A DNA stretch of 64,000 nucleotides. Source: Hippasteria phrygiana (Eukaryota; Echinodermata; Asteroidea; Valvatida; Goniasteridae). The DNA is taken from positions 855,832 through 919,831 of the forward strand of contig JAZGUH010000619.1 of assembly GCA_037893225.1 (NCBI GenBank). The letters run 5' to 3'. The notes beneath the pieces were generated by a model that saw only the letters and a list, made by a program, of their open reading frames with translations, did not search any database and was not told where the DNA came from. The position numbers were made by a program, and so were the translations under genes. Positions 51,328 through 63,817 of this stretch are shown here, piece by piece. Positions within the stretch are counted from its first letter, which is position 1. Every line of letters begins with the position of its first letter.

Positions 51328-52482
51328 ATGAAATATCAACCAAATACAGTAATTTTGACATGTATGGATAGCTTAGATCTGGCGCTACATGTTGCAATCA
51401 TCGACGGCTTCCTAGAGTTAAAACTTGTGGAGAAAATTCAAACCTCGCAATGTTTATTTTCTTTCCGGCCAACATCTGTGTACATGTTACCGTCTATTTA
51501 TTGCTCCATGCCTGTCAAATTCCCTAGGGTATGACTTGCTTTACTCATTCATAATTGCATGAAATATCAACCAAATACAGTAATTTTGACATGTATGGAT
51601 AGCTTAGATCTGGCGCTACATGTTGCAATCATCGGCGGCTTCCTAGAGTTAAAACTTGTGGAGAAAATTCAAACCTCGCAATGTTTATTTTCTTTCCGGC
51701 CAACATCTGTGTACATGTTACCGTCTATTTATTGCTCCATGCCTGTCAAATTCCCTAGGGTATGACTTGCTTTACTCATTCATAATTGCATGAAATATCA
51801 ACCAAATACAGTAATTTTGACATGTATGGATAGCTTAGATCTGGCGCTACATGTTGCAATCATCGGCGGCTTCCTAGAGTTAAAACTTGTGGAGAAAATT
51901 CAAACCTCGCAATGTTTATTTTCTTTCCGGCCAACATCTGTGTACATGTTACCGTCTATTTATTGCTCCATGCCTGTCAAATTCCCTAGGGTATGACTTG
52001 CTTTACTCATTCATAATTGCATGAAATATCAACCAAATACAGTAATTTTGACATGTATGGATAGCTTAGATCTGGCGCTACATGTTGCAATCATCGGCGG
52101 CTTCCTAGAGTTAAAACTTGTGGAGAAAATTCAAACCTCGCAATGTTTATTTTCTTTCCGGCCAACATCTGTGTGCATATTACCTTCTATTTATTGCTCC
52201 ATGCCTGTCAAATTCCCTAGGGTATGACTTGCTTTATTCATTCATAATTGCATGGAATATCAACCAAATGCAGTAATTTTGACATGTATGGATAGCTTAG
52301 ATCTGGCGCTACATGTTGCAATCATCGGCGGCTTCCTAGAGTTAAAACTTGTGGAGAAAATTCAAACCTCGCAATGTTTATTTTCTTTCCGGCCAACATC
52401 TGTGTGCATATTACCTTCTATTTATTGCTCCATGCCTGTCAAATTCCCTAGGGTATGACTTGCTTTACTCATTCATAATTGC
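51328..52482 (+). repeat. 5-mer HOR (1155 bp), copy 3
   Basis: Repeats copies 1 and 2 at exactly 1155 bp, including A77 at 51404. I noticed no difference from them. Confidence 0.94.
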
Positions 52483-53637
52483 ATGAAATATCAACCAAAT
52501 ACAGTAATTTTGACATGTATGGATAGCTTAGATCTGGCGCTACATGTTGCAATCATCGGCGGCTTCCTAGAGTTAAAACTTGTGGAGAAAATTCAAACCT
52601 CGCAATGTTTATTTTCTTTCCGGCCAACATCTGTGTACATGTTACCGTCTATTTATTGCTCCATGCCTGTCAAATTCCCTAGGGTATGACTTGCTTTACT
52701 CATTCATAATTGCATGAAATATCAACCAAATACAGTAATTTTGACATGTATGGATAGCTTAGATCTGGCGCTACATGTTGCAATCATCGGCGGCTTCCTA
52801 GAGTTAAAACTTGTGGAGAAAATTCAAACCTCGCAATGTTTATTTTCTTTCCGGCCAACATCTGTGTACATATAACCGTCTATTTATTGCTCCATGCATG
52901 TCAAATTCCCTAGGGTATGACTTGCTTTACTCATTCATAATTGCATGAAATATCAACCAAATGCAGTAATTTTGACATGTATGGATAGCTTAGATCTGGC
53001 GCTACATGTTGCAATCATCGGCGGCTTCCTAGAGTTAAAACTTGTGGAGAAAATTCAAACCTCGCAATGTTTATTTTCTTTCCGGCCAACATCTGTGTGC
53101 ATATTACCTTCTATTTATTGCTCCATGCCTGTCAAATTCCCTAGGGTATGACTTGCTTTATTCATTCATAATTGCATGGAATATCAACCAAATGCAGTAA
53201 TTTTGACATGTATGGATAGCTTAGATCTGGCGCTACATGTTGCAATCATCGGCGGCTTCCTAGAGTTAAAACTTGTGGAGAAAATTCAAACCTCGCAATG
53301 TTTATTTTCTTTCCGGCCAACATCTGTGTGCATATTACCTTCTATTTATTGCTCCATGCCTGTCAAATTCCCTAGGGTATGACTTGCTTTACTCATTCAT
53401 AATTGCATGAAATATCAACCAAATACAGTAATTTTGACATGTATGGATAGCTTAGATCTGGCGCTACATGTTGCAATCATCGGCGGCTTCCTAGAGTTAA
53501 AACTTGTGGAGAAAATTCAAACCTCGCAATGTTTATTTTCTTTCCGGCCAACATCTGTGTACATGTTACCGTCTATTTATTGCTCCATGCCTGTCAAATT
53601 CCCTAGGGTATGACTTGCTTTACTCATTCATAATTGC
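52483..53637 (+). repeat. Five monomers, altered relative of the 5-mer HOR
   Basis: Monomers at 52483, 52714, 52945, 53176 and 53407, again 1155 bp in all. The A77 marker is absent. The unit at 52714 has the type C 155-165 block and A185 but ends CCCTAGGG without the extra G, so it is a hybrid not seen elsewhere in the window. Confidence 0.85.
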
Positions 53638-55718
53638 ATGAAATATCAACCAAATACAGTAATTTTGACATGTATGGATAGCTTAGATCTGGCGCTACAT
53701 GTTGCAATCATCGGCGGCTTCCTAGAGTTAAAACTTGTGGAGAAAATTCAAACCTCGCAATGTTTATTTTCTTTCCGGCCAACATCTGTGTACATATAAC
53801 CGTCTATTTATTGCTCCATGCATGTCAAATTCCCTGGGGTATGGACTTGCTTTATTCATTCATAATTGCATGGAATATCAACCAAATGCAGTAATTTTGA
53901 CATGTATGGATAGCTTAGATCTGGCGCTACATGTTGCAATCATCGGCGGCTTCCTAGAGTTAAAACTTGTGGAGAAAATTCAAACCTCGCAATGTTTATT
54001 TTCTTTCCGGCCAACATCTGTGTGCATATTACCTTCTATTTATTGCTCCATGCCTGTCAAATTCCCTAGGGTATGACTTGCTTTACTCATTCATAATTGC
54101 ATGAAATATCAACCAAATACAGTAATTTTGACATGTATGGATAGCTTAGATCTGGCGCTACATGTTGCAATCATCGGCGGCTTCCTAGAGTTAAAACTTG
54201 TGGAGAAAATTCAAACCTCGCAATGTTTATTTTCTTTCCGGCCAACATCTGTGTGCATATTACCTTCTATTTATTGCTCCATGCCTGTCAAATTCCCTAG
54301 GGTATGACTTGCTTTATTCATTCATAATTGCATGAAATATCAACCAAATGCAGTAATTTTAACATGTATGGATAGCTTAGATCTGGCGCTACATGTTGCA
54401 ATTATCGGCGGCTTCTTAGAGTTAACACTTGTGGAGAAAATTCAAACCTCGCAATGTTTATTTTCTTTCCGGCCAACATCTGTGTGCATATTACCTTCTA
54501 TTTATTGCTCCATGCCTGTCAAATTCCCTAGGGTATGACTTGCTTTACTCATTCATAATTGCATGAAATATCAACCAAATACAGTAATTTTGACATGTAT
54601 GGATAGCTTAGATCTGGCGCTACATGTTGCAATCATCGGCGGCTTCCTAGAGTTAAAACTTGTGGAGAAAATTCAAACCTCGCAATGTTTATTTTCTTTC
54701 CGGCCAACATCTGTGTACATGTTACCGTCTATTTATTGCTCCATGCCTGTCAAATTCCCTAGGGTATGACTTGCTTTACTCATTCATAATTGCATGAAAT
54801 ATCAACCAAATACAGTAATTTTGACATGTATGGATAGCTTAGATCTGGCGCTACATGTTGCAATCATCGGCGGCTTCCTAGAGTTAAAACTTGTGGAGAA
54901 AATTCAAACCTCGCAATGTTTATTTTCTTTCCGGCCAACATCTGTGTACATGTTACCGTCTATTTATTGCTCCATGCCTGTCAAATTCCCTAGGGTATGA
55001 CTTGCTTTACTCATTCATAATTGCATGAAATATCAACCAAATACAGTAATTTTGACATGTATGGATAGCTTAGATCTGGCGCTACATGTTGCAATCATCG
55101 GCGGCTTCCTAGAGTTAAAACTTGTGGAGAAAATTCAAACCTCGCAATGTTTATTTTCTTTCCGGCCAACATCTGTGTACATGTTACCGTCTATTTATTG
55201 CTCCATGCCTGTCAAATTCCCTAGGGTATGACTTGCTTTACTCATTCATAATTGCATGAAATATCAACCAAATACAGTAATTTTGACATGTATGGATAGC
55301 TTAGATCTGGCGCTACATGTTGCAATCATCGGCGGCTTCCTAGAGTTAAAACTTGTGGAGAAAATTCAAACCTCGCAATGTTTATTTTCTTTCCGGCCAA
55401 CATCTGTGTACATATAACCGTCTATTTATTGCTCCATGCATGTCAAATTCCCTGGGGTATGGACTTGCTTTATTCATTCATAATTGCATGGAATATCAAC
55501 CAAATGCAGTAATTTTGACATGTATGGATAGCTTAGATCTGGCGCTACATGTTGCAATCATCGGCGGCTTCCTAGAGTTAAAACTTGTGGAGAAAATTCA
55601 AACCTCGCAATGTTTATTTTCTTTCCGGCCAACATCTGTGTGCATATTACCTTCTATTTATTGCTCCATGCCTGTCAAATTCCCTAGGGTATGACTTGCT
55701 TTACTCATTCATAATTGC
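53638..55718 (+). repeat. Nine monomers, first seven like 48093-49710
   Basis: Monomers at 53638 (C), 53870 (E), 54101, 54332 (B with TTTTAAC), 54563, 54794, 55025, 55256 (C) and 55488 (E). The first seven follow 48093-49710 at an offset of 5545 bp, but the matching monomer at 54563 lacks the A77 change seen at 49018. Confidence 0.88.
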
Positions 55719-58700
55719 ATGAAATATCAACCAAATACAGTAATTTTGACATGTATGGATAGCTTAGATCTGGCGCTACATGTTGCAATCATCGGCGGCT
55801 TCCTAGAGTTAAAACTTGTGGAGAAAATTCAAACCTCGCAATGTTTATTTTCTTTCCGGCCAACATCTGTGTACATGTTACCGTCTATTTATTGCTCCAT
55901 GCATGTCAAATTCCCTGGGGTATGGACTTGCTTTATTCATTCATAATTGCATGAAATATCAACCAAATGCAGTAATTTTGACATGTATGGATAGCTTAGA
56001 TCTGGCGCTACATGTTGCAATTATCGGCGGCTTCTTAGAGTTAACACTTGTGGAGAAAATTCAAACCTCGCAATGTTTATTTTCTTTCCGGCCAACATCT
56101 GTGTGCATATTACCTTCTATTTATTGCTCCATGCCTGTCAAATTCCCTAGGGTATGACTTGCTTTATTCATTCATAATTGCATGAAATATCAACCAAATG
56201 CAGTAATTTTAACATGTATGGATAGCTTAGATCTGGCGCTACATGTTGCAATCATCGGCGGCTTCCTAGAGTTAAAACTTGTGGAGAAAATTCAAACCTC
56301 GCAATGTTTATTTTCTTTCCGGCCAACATCTGTGTGCATATTACCTTCTATTTATTGCTCCATGCCTGTCAAATTCCCTAGGGTATGACTTGCTTTACTC
56401 ATTCATAATTGCATGAAATATCAACCAAATACAGTAATTTTGACATGTATGGATAGCTTAGATCTGGCGCTACATGTTGCAATCATCGGCGGCTTCCTAG
56501 AGTTAAAACTTGTGGAGAAAATTCAAACCTCGCAATGTTTATTTTCTTTCCGGCCAACATCTGTGTACATGTTACCGTCTATTTATTGCTCCATGCATGT
56601 CAAATTCCCTGGGGTATGGACTTGCTTTATTCATTCATAATTGCATGAAATATCAACCAAATGCAGTAATTTTGACATGTATGGATAGCTTAGATCTGGC
56701 GCTACATGTTGCAATTATCGGCGGCTTCTTAGAGTTAACACTTGTGGAGAAAATTCAAACCTCGCAATGTTTATTTTCTTTCCGGCCAACATCTGTGTGC
56801 ATATTACCTTCTATTTATTGCTCCATGCCTGTCAAATTCCCTAGGGTATGACTTGCTTTACTCATTCATAATTGCATGAAATATCAACCAAATACAGTAA
56901 TTTTGACATGTATGGATAGCTTAGATCTGGCGCTACATGTTGCAATCATCGGCGGCTTCCTAGAGTTAAAACTTGTGGAGAAAATTCAAACCTCGCAATG
57001 TTTATTTTCTTTCCGGCCAACATCTGTGTACATGTTACCGTCTATTTATTGCTCCATGCCTGTCAAATTCCCTAGGGTATGACTTGCTTTACTCATTCAT
57101 AATTGCATGAAATATCAACCAAATACAGTAATTTTGACATGTATGGATAGCTTAGATCTGGCGCTACATGTTGCAATCATCGGCGGCTTCCTAGAGTTAA
57201 AACTTGTGGAGAAAATTCAAACCTCGCAATGTTTATTTTCTTTCCGGCCAACATCTGTGTACATGTTACCGTCTATTTATTGCTCCATGCATGTCAAATT
57301 CCCTGGGGTATGGACTAGCTTTACTCATTCATAATTGCATGAAATATAAACCAAATTCAGTAATTTTGACATGTATGGATAGCTTAGATCTGGCGCTACA
57401 TGTTGCAATCATCGGCGGCTTCTTAGAGTTAACACTTGTGGAGAAAATTCAAACCTCGCAATGTTTATTTTCTTTCCGGCCAACATCTGTGTGCATATTA
57501 CCTTCTATTTATTGCTCCATGCCTGTCAAATTCCCTTGGGTATGACTTGCTTTACTCATTCATAATTGCATGAAATATCAACCAAATACAGTAATTTTGA
57601 CATGTATGGATAGCTTAGATCTGGCGCTACATGTTGCAATCATCGGCGGCTTCCTAGAGTTAAAACTTGTGGAGAAAATTCAAACCTCGCAATGTTTATT
57701 TTCTTTCCGGCCAACATCTGTGTACATGTTACCGTCTATTTATTGCTCCATGCCTGTCAAATTCCCTTGGGTATGACTTGCTTTACTCATTCATAATTGC
57801 ATGAAATATCAACCAAATACAGTAATTTTGACATGTATGGATAGCTTAGATCTGGCGCTACATGTTGCAATCATCGGCGGCTTCCTAGAGTTAAAACTTG
57901 TGGAGAAAATTCAAACCTCGCAATGTTTATTTTCTTTCCGGCCAACATCTGTGTACATGTTACCGTCTATTTATTGCTCCATGCCTGTCAAATTCCCTAG
58001 GGTATGACTTGCTTTACTCATTCATAATTGCATGAAATATCAACCAAATACAGTAATTTTGACATGTATGGATAGCTTAGATCTGGCGCTACATGTTGCA
58101 ATCATCGGCGGCTTCCTAGAGTTAAAACTTGTGGAGAAAATTCAAACCTCGCAATGTTTATTTTCTTTCCGGCCAACATCTGTGTACATGTTACCGTCTA
58201 TTTATTGCTCCATGCCTGTCAAATTCCCTAGGGTATGACTTGCTTTACTCATTCATAATTGCATGAAATATCAACCAAATACAGTAATTTTGACATGTAT
58301 GGATAGCTTAGATCTGGCGCTACATGTTGCAATCATCGGCGGCTTCCTAGAGTTAAAACTTGTGGAGAAAATTCAAACCTCGCAATGTTTATTTTCTTTC
58401 CGGCCAACATCTGTGTACATATAACCGTCTATTTATTGCTCCATGCATGTCAAATTCCCTGGGGTATGGACTTGCTTTATTCATTCATAATTGCATGGAA
58501 TATCAACCAAATGCAGTAATTTTGACATGTATGGATAGCTTAGATCTGGCGCTACATGTTGCAATCATCGGCGGCTTCCTAGAGTTAAAACTTGTGGAGA
58601 AAATTCAAACCTCGCAATGTTTATTTTCTTTCCGGCCAACATCTGTGTGCATATTACCTTCTATTTATTGCTCCATGCCTGTCAAATTCCCTAGGGTATG

Positions 58701-58725
58701 ACTTGCTTTACTCATTCATAATTGC
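55719..58725 (+). repeat. Thirteen monomers: 3-mer HOR start, then mixed
   Basis: Starts at 55719, 56413 and 57107 are 694 bp apart and each is a type A monomer with A185 and +G. The first two are followed by a B monomer, the third by an S monomer (57339). Then come 57570, 57801, 58032 (A), 58263 (C) and 58495 (E). The block from 55256 to 55951 recurs at 58263 to 58958, 3007 bp later. Confidence 0.87.
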
Positions 58726-61270
58726 ATGAAATATCAACCAAATACAGTAATTTTGACATGTATGGATAGCTTAGATCTGGCGCTACATGTTGCAATCATC
58801 GGCGGCTTCCTAGATTTAAAACTTGTGGAGAAAATTCAAACCTCGCAATGTTTATTTTCTTTCCGGCCAACATCTGTGTACATGTTACCGTCTATTTATT
58901 GCTCCATGCATGTCAAATTCCCTGGGGTATGGACTTGCTTTATTCATTCATAATTGCATGGAATATCAACCAAATGCAGTAATTTTGACATGTATGGATA
59001 GCTTAGATCTGGCGCTACATGTTGCAATTATCGGCGGCTTCTTAGAGTTAACACTTGTGGAGAAAATTCAAACCTCGCAATGTTTATTTTCTTTCCGGCC
59101 AACATCTGTGTGCATATTACCTTCTATTTATTGCTCCATGCCTGTCAAATTCCCTAGGGTATGACTTGCTTTACTCATTCATAATTGCATGAAATATCAA
59201 CCAAATACAGTAATTTTGACATGTATGGATAGCTTAGATCTGGCGCTACATGTTGCAATCATCGGCGGCTTCCTAGAGTTAAAACTTGTGGAGAAAATTC
59301 AAACCTCGCAATGTTTATTTTCTTTCCGGCCAACATCTGTGTACATGTTACCGTCTATTTATTGCTCCATGCCTGTCAAATTCCCTAGGGTATGACTTGC
59401 TTTACTCATTCATAATTGCATGAAATATCAACCAAATACAGTAATTTTGACATGTATGGATAGCTTAGATCTGGCGCTACATGTTGCAATCATCGGCGGC
59501 TTCCTAGAGTTAAAACTTGTGGAGAAAATTCAAACCTCGCAATGTTTATTTTCTTTCCGGCCAACATCTGTGTACATGTTACCGTCTATTTATTGCTCCA
59601 TGCATGTCAAATTCCCTGGGGTATGGACTTGCTTTATTCATTCATAATTGCATGAAATATCAACCAAATGCAGTAATTTTGACATGTATGGATAGCTTAG
59701 ATCTGGCGCTACATGTTGCAATTATCGGCGGCTTCTTAGAGTTAACACTTGTGGAGAAAATTCAAACCTCGCAATGTTTATTTTCTTTCCGGCCAACATC
59801 TGTGTGCATATTACCTTCTATTTATTGCTCCATGCCTGTCAAATTCCCTAGGGTATGACTTGCTTTACTCATTCATAATTGCATGAAATATCAACCAAAT
59901 ACAGTAATTTTGACATGTATGGATAGCTTAGATCTGGCGCTACATGTTGCAATCATCGGCGGCTTCCTAGAGTTAAAACTTGTGGAGAAAATTCAAACCT
60001 CGCAATGTTTATTTTCTTTCCGGCCAACATCTGTGTACATGTTACCGTCTATTTATTGCTCCATGCATGTCAAATTCCCTGGGGTATGGACTTGCTTTAT
60101 TCATTCATAATTGCATGGAATATCAACCAAATGCAGTAATTTTGACATGTATGGATAGCTTAGATCTGGCGCTACATGTTGCAATTATCGGCGGCTTCTT
60201 AGAGTTAACACTTGTGGAGAAAATTCAAACCTCGCAATGTTTATTTTCTTTCCGGCCAACATCTGTGTGCATATTACCTTCTATTTATTGCTCCATGCCT
60301 GTCAAATTCCCTAGGGTATGACTTGCTTTACTCATTCATAATTGCATGAAATATCAACCAAATACAGTAATTTTGACATGTATGGATAGCTTAGATCTGG
60401 CGCTACATGTTGCAATCATCGGCGGCTTCCTAGAGTTAAAACTTGTGGAGAAAATTCAAACCTCGCAATGTTTATTTTCTTTCCGGCCAACATCTGTGTA
60501 CATGTTACCGTCTATTTATTGCTCCATGCCTGTCAAATTCCCTAGGGTATGACTTGCTTTACTCATTCATAATTGCATGAAATATCAACCAAATACAGTA
60601 ATTTTGACATGTATGGATAGCTTAGATCTGGCGCTACATGTTGCAATCATCGGCGGCTTCCCAGAGTTAAAACTTGTGGAGAAAATTCAAACCTCGCAAT
60701 GTTTATTTTCTTTCCGGCCAACATCTGTGTACATGTTACCGTCTATTTATTGCTCCATGCATGTCAAATTCCCTGGGGTATGGACTTGCTTTATTCATTC
60801 ATAATTGCATGAAATATCAACCAAATGCAGTAATTTTGACATGTATGGATAGCTTAGATCTGGCGCTACATGTTGCAATTATCGGCGGCTTCTTAGAGTT
60901 AACACTTGTGGAGAAAATTCAAACCTCGCAATGTTTATTTTCTTTCCGGCCAACATCTGTGTGCATATTACCTTCTATTTATTGCTCCATGCCTGTCAAA
61001 TTCCCTAGGGTATGACTTGCTTTACTCATTCATAATTGCATGAAATATCAACCAAATACAGTAATTTTGACATGTATGGATAGCTTAGATCTGGCGCTAC
61101 ATGTTGCAATCATCGGCGGCTTCCTAGAGTTAAAACTTGTGGAGAAAATTCAAACCTCGCAATGTTTATTTTCTTTCCGGCCAACATCTGTGTACATGTT
61201 ACCGTCTATTTATTGCTCCATGCCTGTCAAATTCCCTAGGGTATGACTTGCTTTACTCATTCATAATTGC
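58726..61270 (+). repeat. 3-mer HOR (694 bp), four units, one lacking a monomer
   Basis: Units begin at 58726, 59420, 59883 and 60577. Each is a type A monomer with A185 and +G, then a type B monomer, then a plain type A monomer. The second unit (59420-59882) is 463 bp because the plain A monomer is missing. Private changes are G-to-T at 58815 and T-to-C at 60662. Confidence 0.9.
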
Positions 61271-63585
61271 ATGAAATATCAACCAAATACAGTAATTTTG
61301 ACATGTATGGATAGCTTAGATCTGGCGCTACATGTTGCAATCATCGGCGGCTTCCTAGAGTTAAAACTTGTGGAGAAAATTCAAACCTCGCAATGTTTAT
61401 TTTCTTTCCGGCCAACATCTGTGTACATGTTACCGTCTATTTATTGCTCCATGCATGTCAAATTCCCTGGGGTATGGACTAGCTTTACTCATTCATAATT
61501 GCATGAAATATAAACCAAATTCAGTAATTTTGACATGTATGGATAGCTTAGATCTGGCGCTACATGTTGCAATCATCGGCGGCTTCTTAGAGTTAACACT
61601 TGTGGAGAAAATTCAAACCTCGCAATGTTTATTTTCTTTCCGGCCAACATCTGTGTACATATAACCGTCTATTTATTGCTCCATGCATGTCAAATTCCCT
61701 GGGGTATGGACTTGCTTTATTCATTCATAATTGCATGGAATATCAACCAAATGCAGTAATTTTGACATGTATGGATAGCTTAGATCTGGCGCTACATGTT
61801 GCAATCATCGGCGGCTTCCTAGAGTTAAAACTTGTGGAGAAAATTCAAACCTCGCAATGTTTATTTTCTTTCCGGCCAACATCTGTGTGCATATTACCTT
61901 CTATTTATTGCTCCATGCCTGTCAAATTCCCTAGGGTATGACTTGCTTTACTCATTCATAATTGCATGAAATATCAACCAAATACAGTAATTTTGACATG
62001 TATGGATAGCTTAGATCTGGCGCTACATGTTGCAATTATCGGCGGCTTCTTAGAGTTAACACTTGTGGAGAAAATTCAAACCTCGCAATGTTTATTTTCT
62101 TTCCGGCCAACATCTGTGTGCATGTTACCGTCTATTTATTGCTCCATGCATGTCAAATTCCCTGGGGTATGGACTTGCTTTATTCATTCATAATTGCATG
62201 AAATATTAACCAAATGCAGTAATTTTGACATGTATGGATAGCTTAGATCTGGCGCTACATGTTGCAATTATCGGCGGCTTCTTAGAGTTAACACTTGTGG
62301 AGAAAATTCAAACCTCGCAATGTTTATTTTCTTTCCGGCCAACATCTGTGTGCATATTACCTTCTATTTATTGCTCCATGCCTGTCAAATTCCCTAGGGT
62401 ATGACTTGCTTTACTCATTCATAATTGCATGAAATATCAACCAAATACAGTAATTTTGACATGTATGGATAGCTTAGATATGGCGCTACATGTTGCAATC
62501 ATCGGCGGCTTCCTAGAGTTAAAACTTGTGGAGAAAATTCAAACCTCGCAATGTTTATTTTCTTTCCGGCCAACATCTGTGTACATGTTACCGTCTATTT
62601 ATTGCTCCATGCCTGTCAAATTCCCTAGGGTATGACTTGCTTTACTCATTCATAATTGCATGAAATATCAACCAAATTCAGTAATTTTGACATGTATGGA
62701 TAGCTTAGATCTGGCGCTACATGTTGCAATCATCGGCGGCTTCTTAGAGTTAACACTTGTGGAGAAAATTCAAACCTCGCAATGTTTATTTTCTTTCCGG
62801 CCAACATCTGTGTACATATAACCGTCTATTTATTGCTCCATGCATGTCAAATTCCCTGGGGTATGGACTTGCTTTATTCATTCATAATTGCATGGAATAT
62901 CAACCAAATGCAGTAATTTTGACATGTATGGATAGCTTAGATCTGGCGCTACATGTTGCAATCATCGGCGGCTTCCTAGAGTTAAAACTTGTGGAGAAAA
63001 TTCAAACCTCGCAATGTTTATTTTCTTTCCGGCCAACATCTGTGTGCATATTACCTTCTATTTATTGCTCCATGCCTGTCAAATTCCCTAGGGTATGACT
63101 TGCTTTACTCATTCATAATTGCATGAAATATCAACCAAATACAGTAATTTTGACATGTATGGATAGCTTAGATCTGGCGCTACATGTTGCAATTATCGGC
63201 GGCTTCTTAGAGTTAACACTTGTGGAGAAAATTCAAACCTCGCAATGTTTATTTTCTTTCCGGCCAACATCTGTGTGCATGTTACCGTCTATTTATTGCT
63301 CCATGCATGTCAAATTCCCTGGGGTATGGACTTGCTTTACTCATTCATAATTGCATGAAATATCAACCAAATACAGTAATTTTGACATGTATGGATAGCT
63401 TAGATCTGGCGCTACATGTTGCAATCATCGGCGGCTTCCTAGAGTTAAAACTTGTGGAGAAAATTCAAACCTCGCAATGTTTATTTTCTTTCCGGCCAAC
63501 ATCTGTGTACATGTTACCGTCTATTTATTGCTCCATGCCTGTCAAATTCCCTAGGGTATGACTTGCTTTACTCATTCATAATTGC
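61271..63585 (+). repeat. Ten monomers (2315 bp) holding a 5-mer repeat
   Basis: The A with GGACTAGC, then S with C block order at 61271 and 61503 recurs at 63586 and 63818, 2315 bp later. Inside, 61503-62197 (C block; E; type B left half with a hybrid G155/G159 block) recurs at 62660-63354 with a period of 1157 bp. The monomer at 62429 has lost its AGATCT site by C-to-A at 62480. Confidence 0.87.
62429..62659 (+). repeat. Monomer with lost AGATCT site
   Basis: C-to-A at 62480 changes AGATCT to AGATAT. It is the only loss of this otherwise constant site that I noticed in the window, so a BglII digest would give one dimer-sized fragment here. Confidence 0.85.
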
Positions 63586-63817
63586 ATGAAATATCAACCA
63601 AATACAGTAATTTTGACATGTATGGATAGCTTAGATCTGGCGCTACATGTTGCAATCATCGGCGGCTTCCTAGAGTTAAAACTTGTGGAGAAAATTCAAA
63701 CCTCGCAATGTTTATTTTCTTTCCGGCCAACATCTGTGTACATGTTACCGTCTATTTATTGCTCCATGCATGTCAAATTCCCTGGGGTATGGACTAGCTT
63801 TACTCATTCATAATTGC
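63586..63817 (+). repeat. 232-bp type A monomer before right edge
   Basis: Type A block with A185, CCCTGGGG, extra G and GGACTAGC, followed as usual by an S monomer. It matches the monomer at 61271. Confidence 0.9.
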
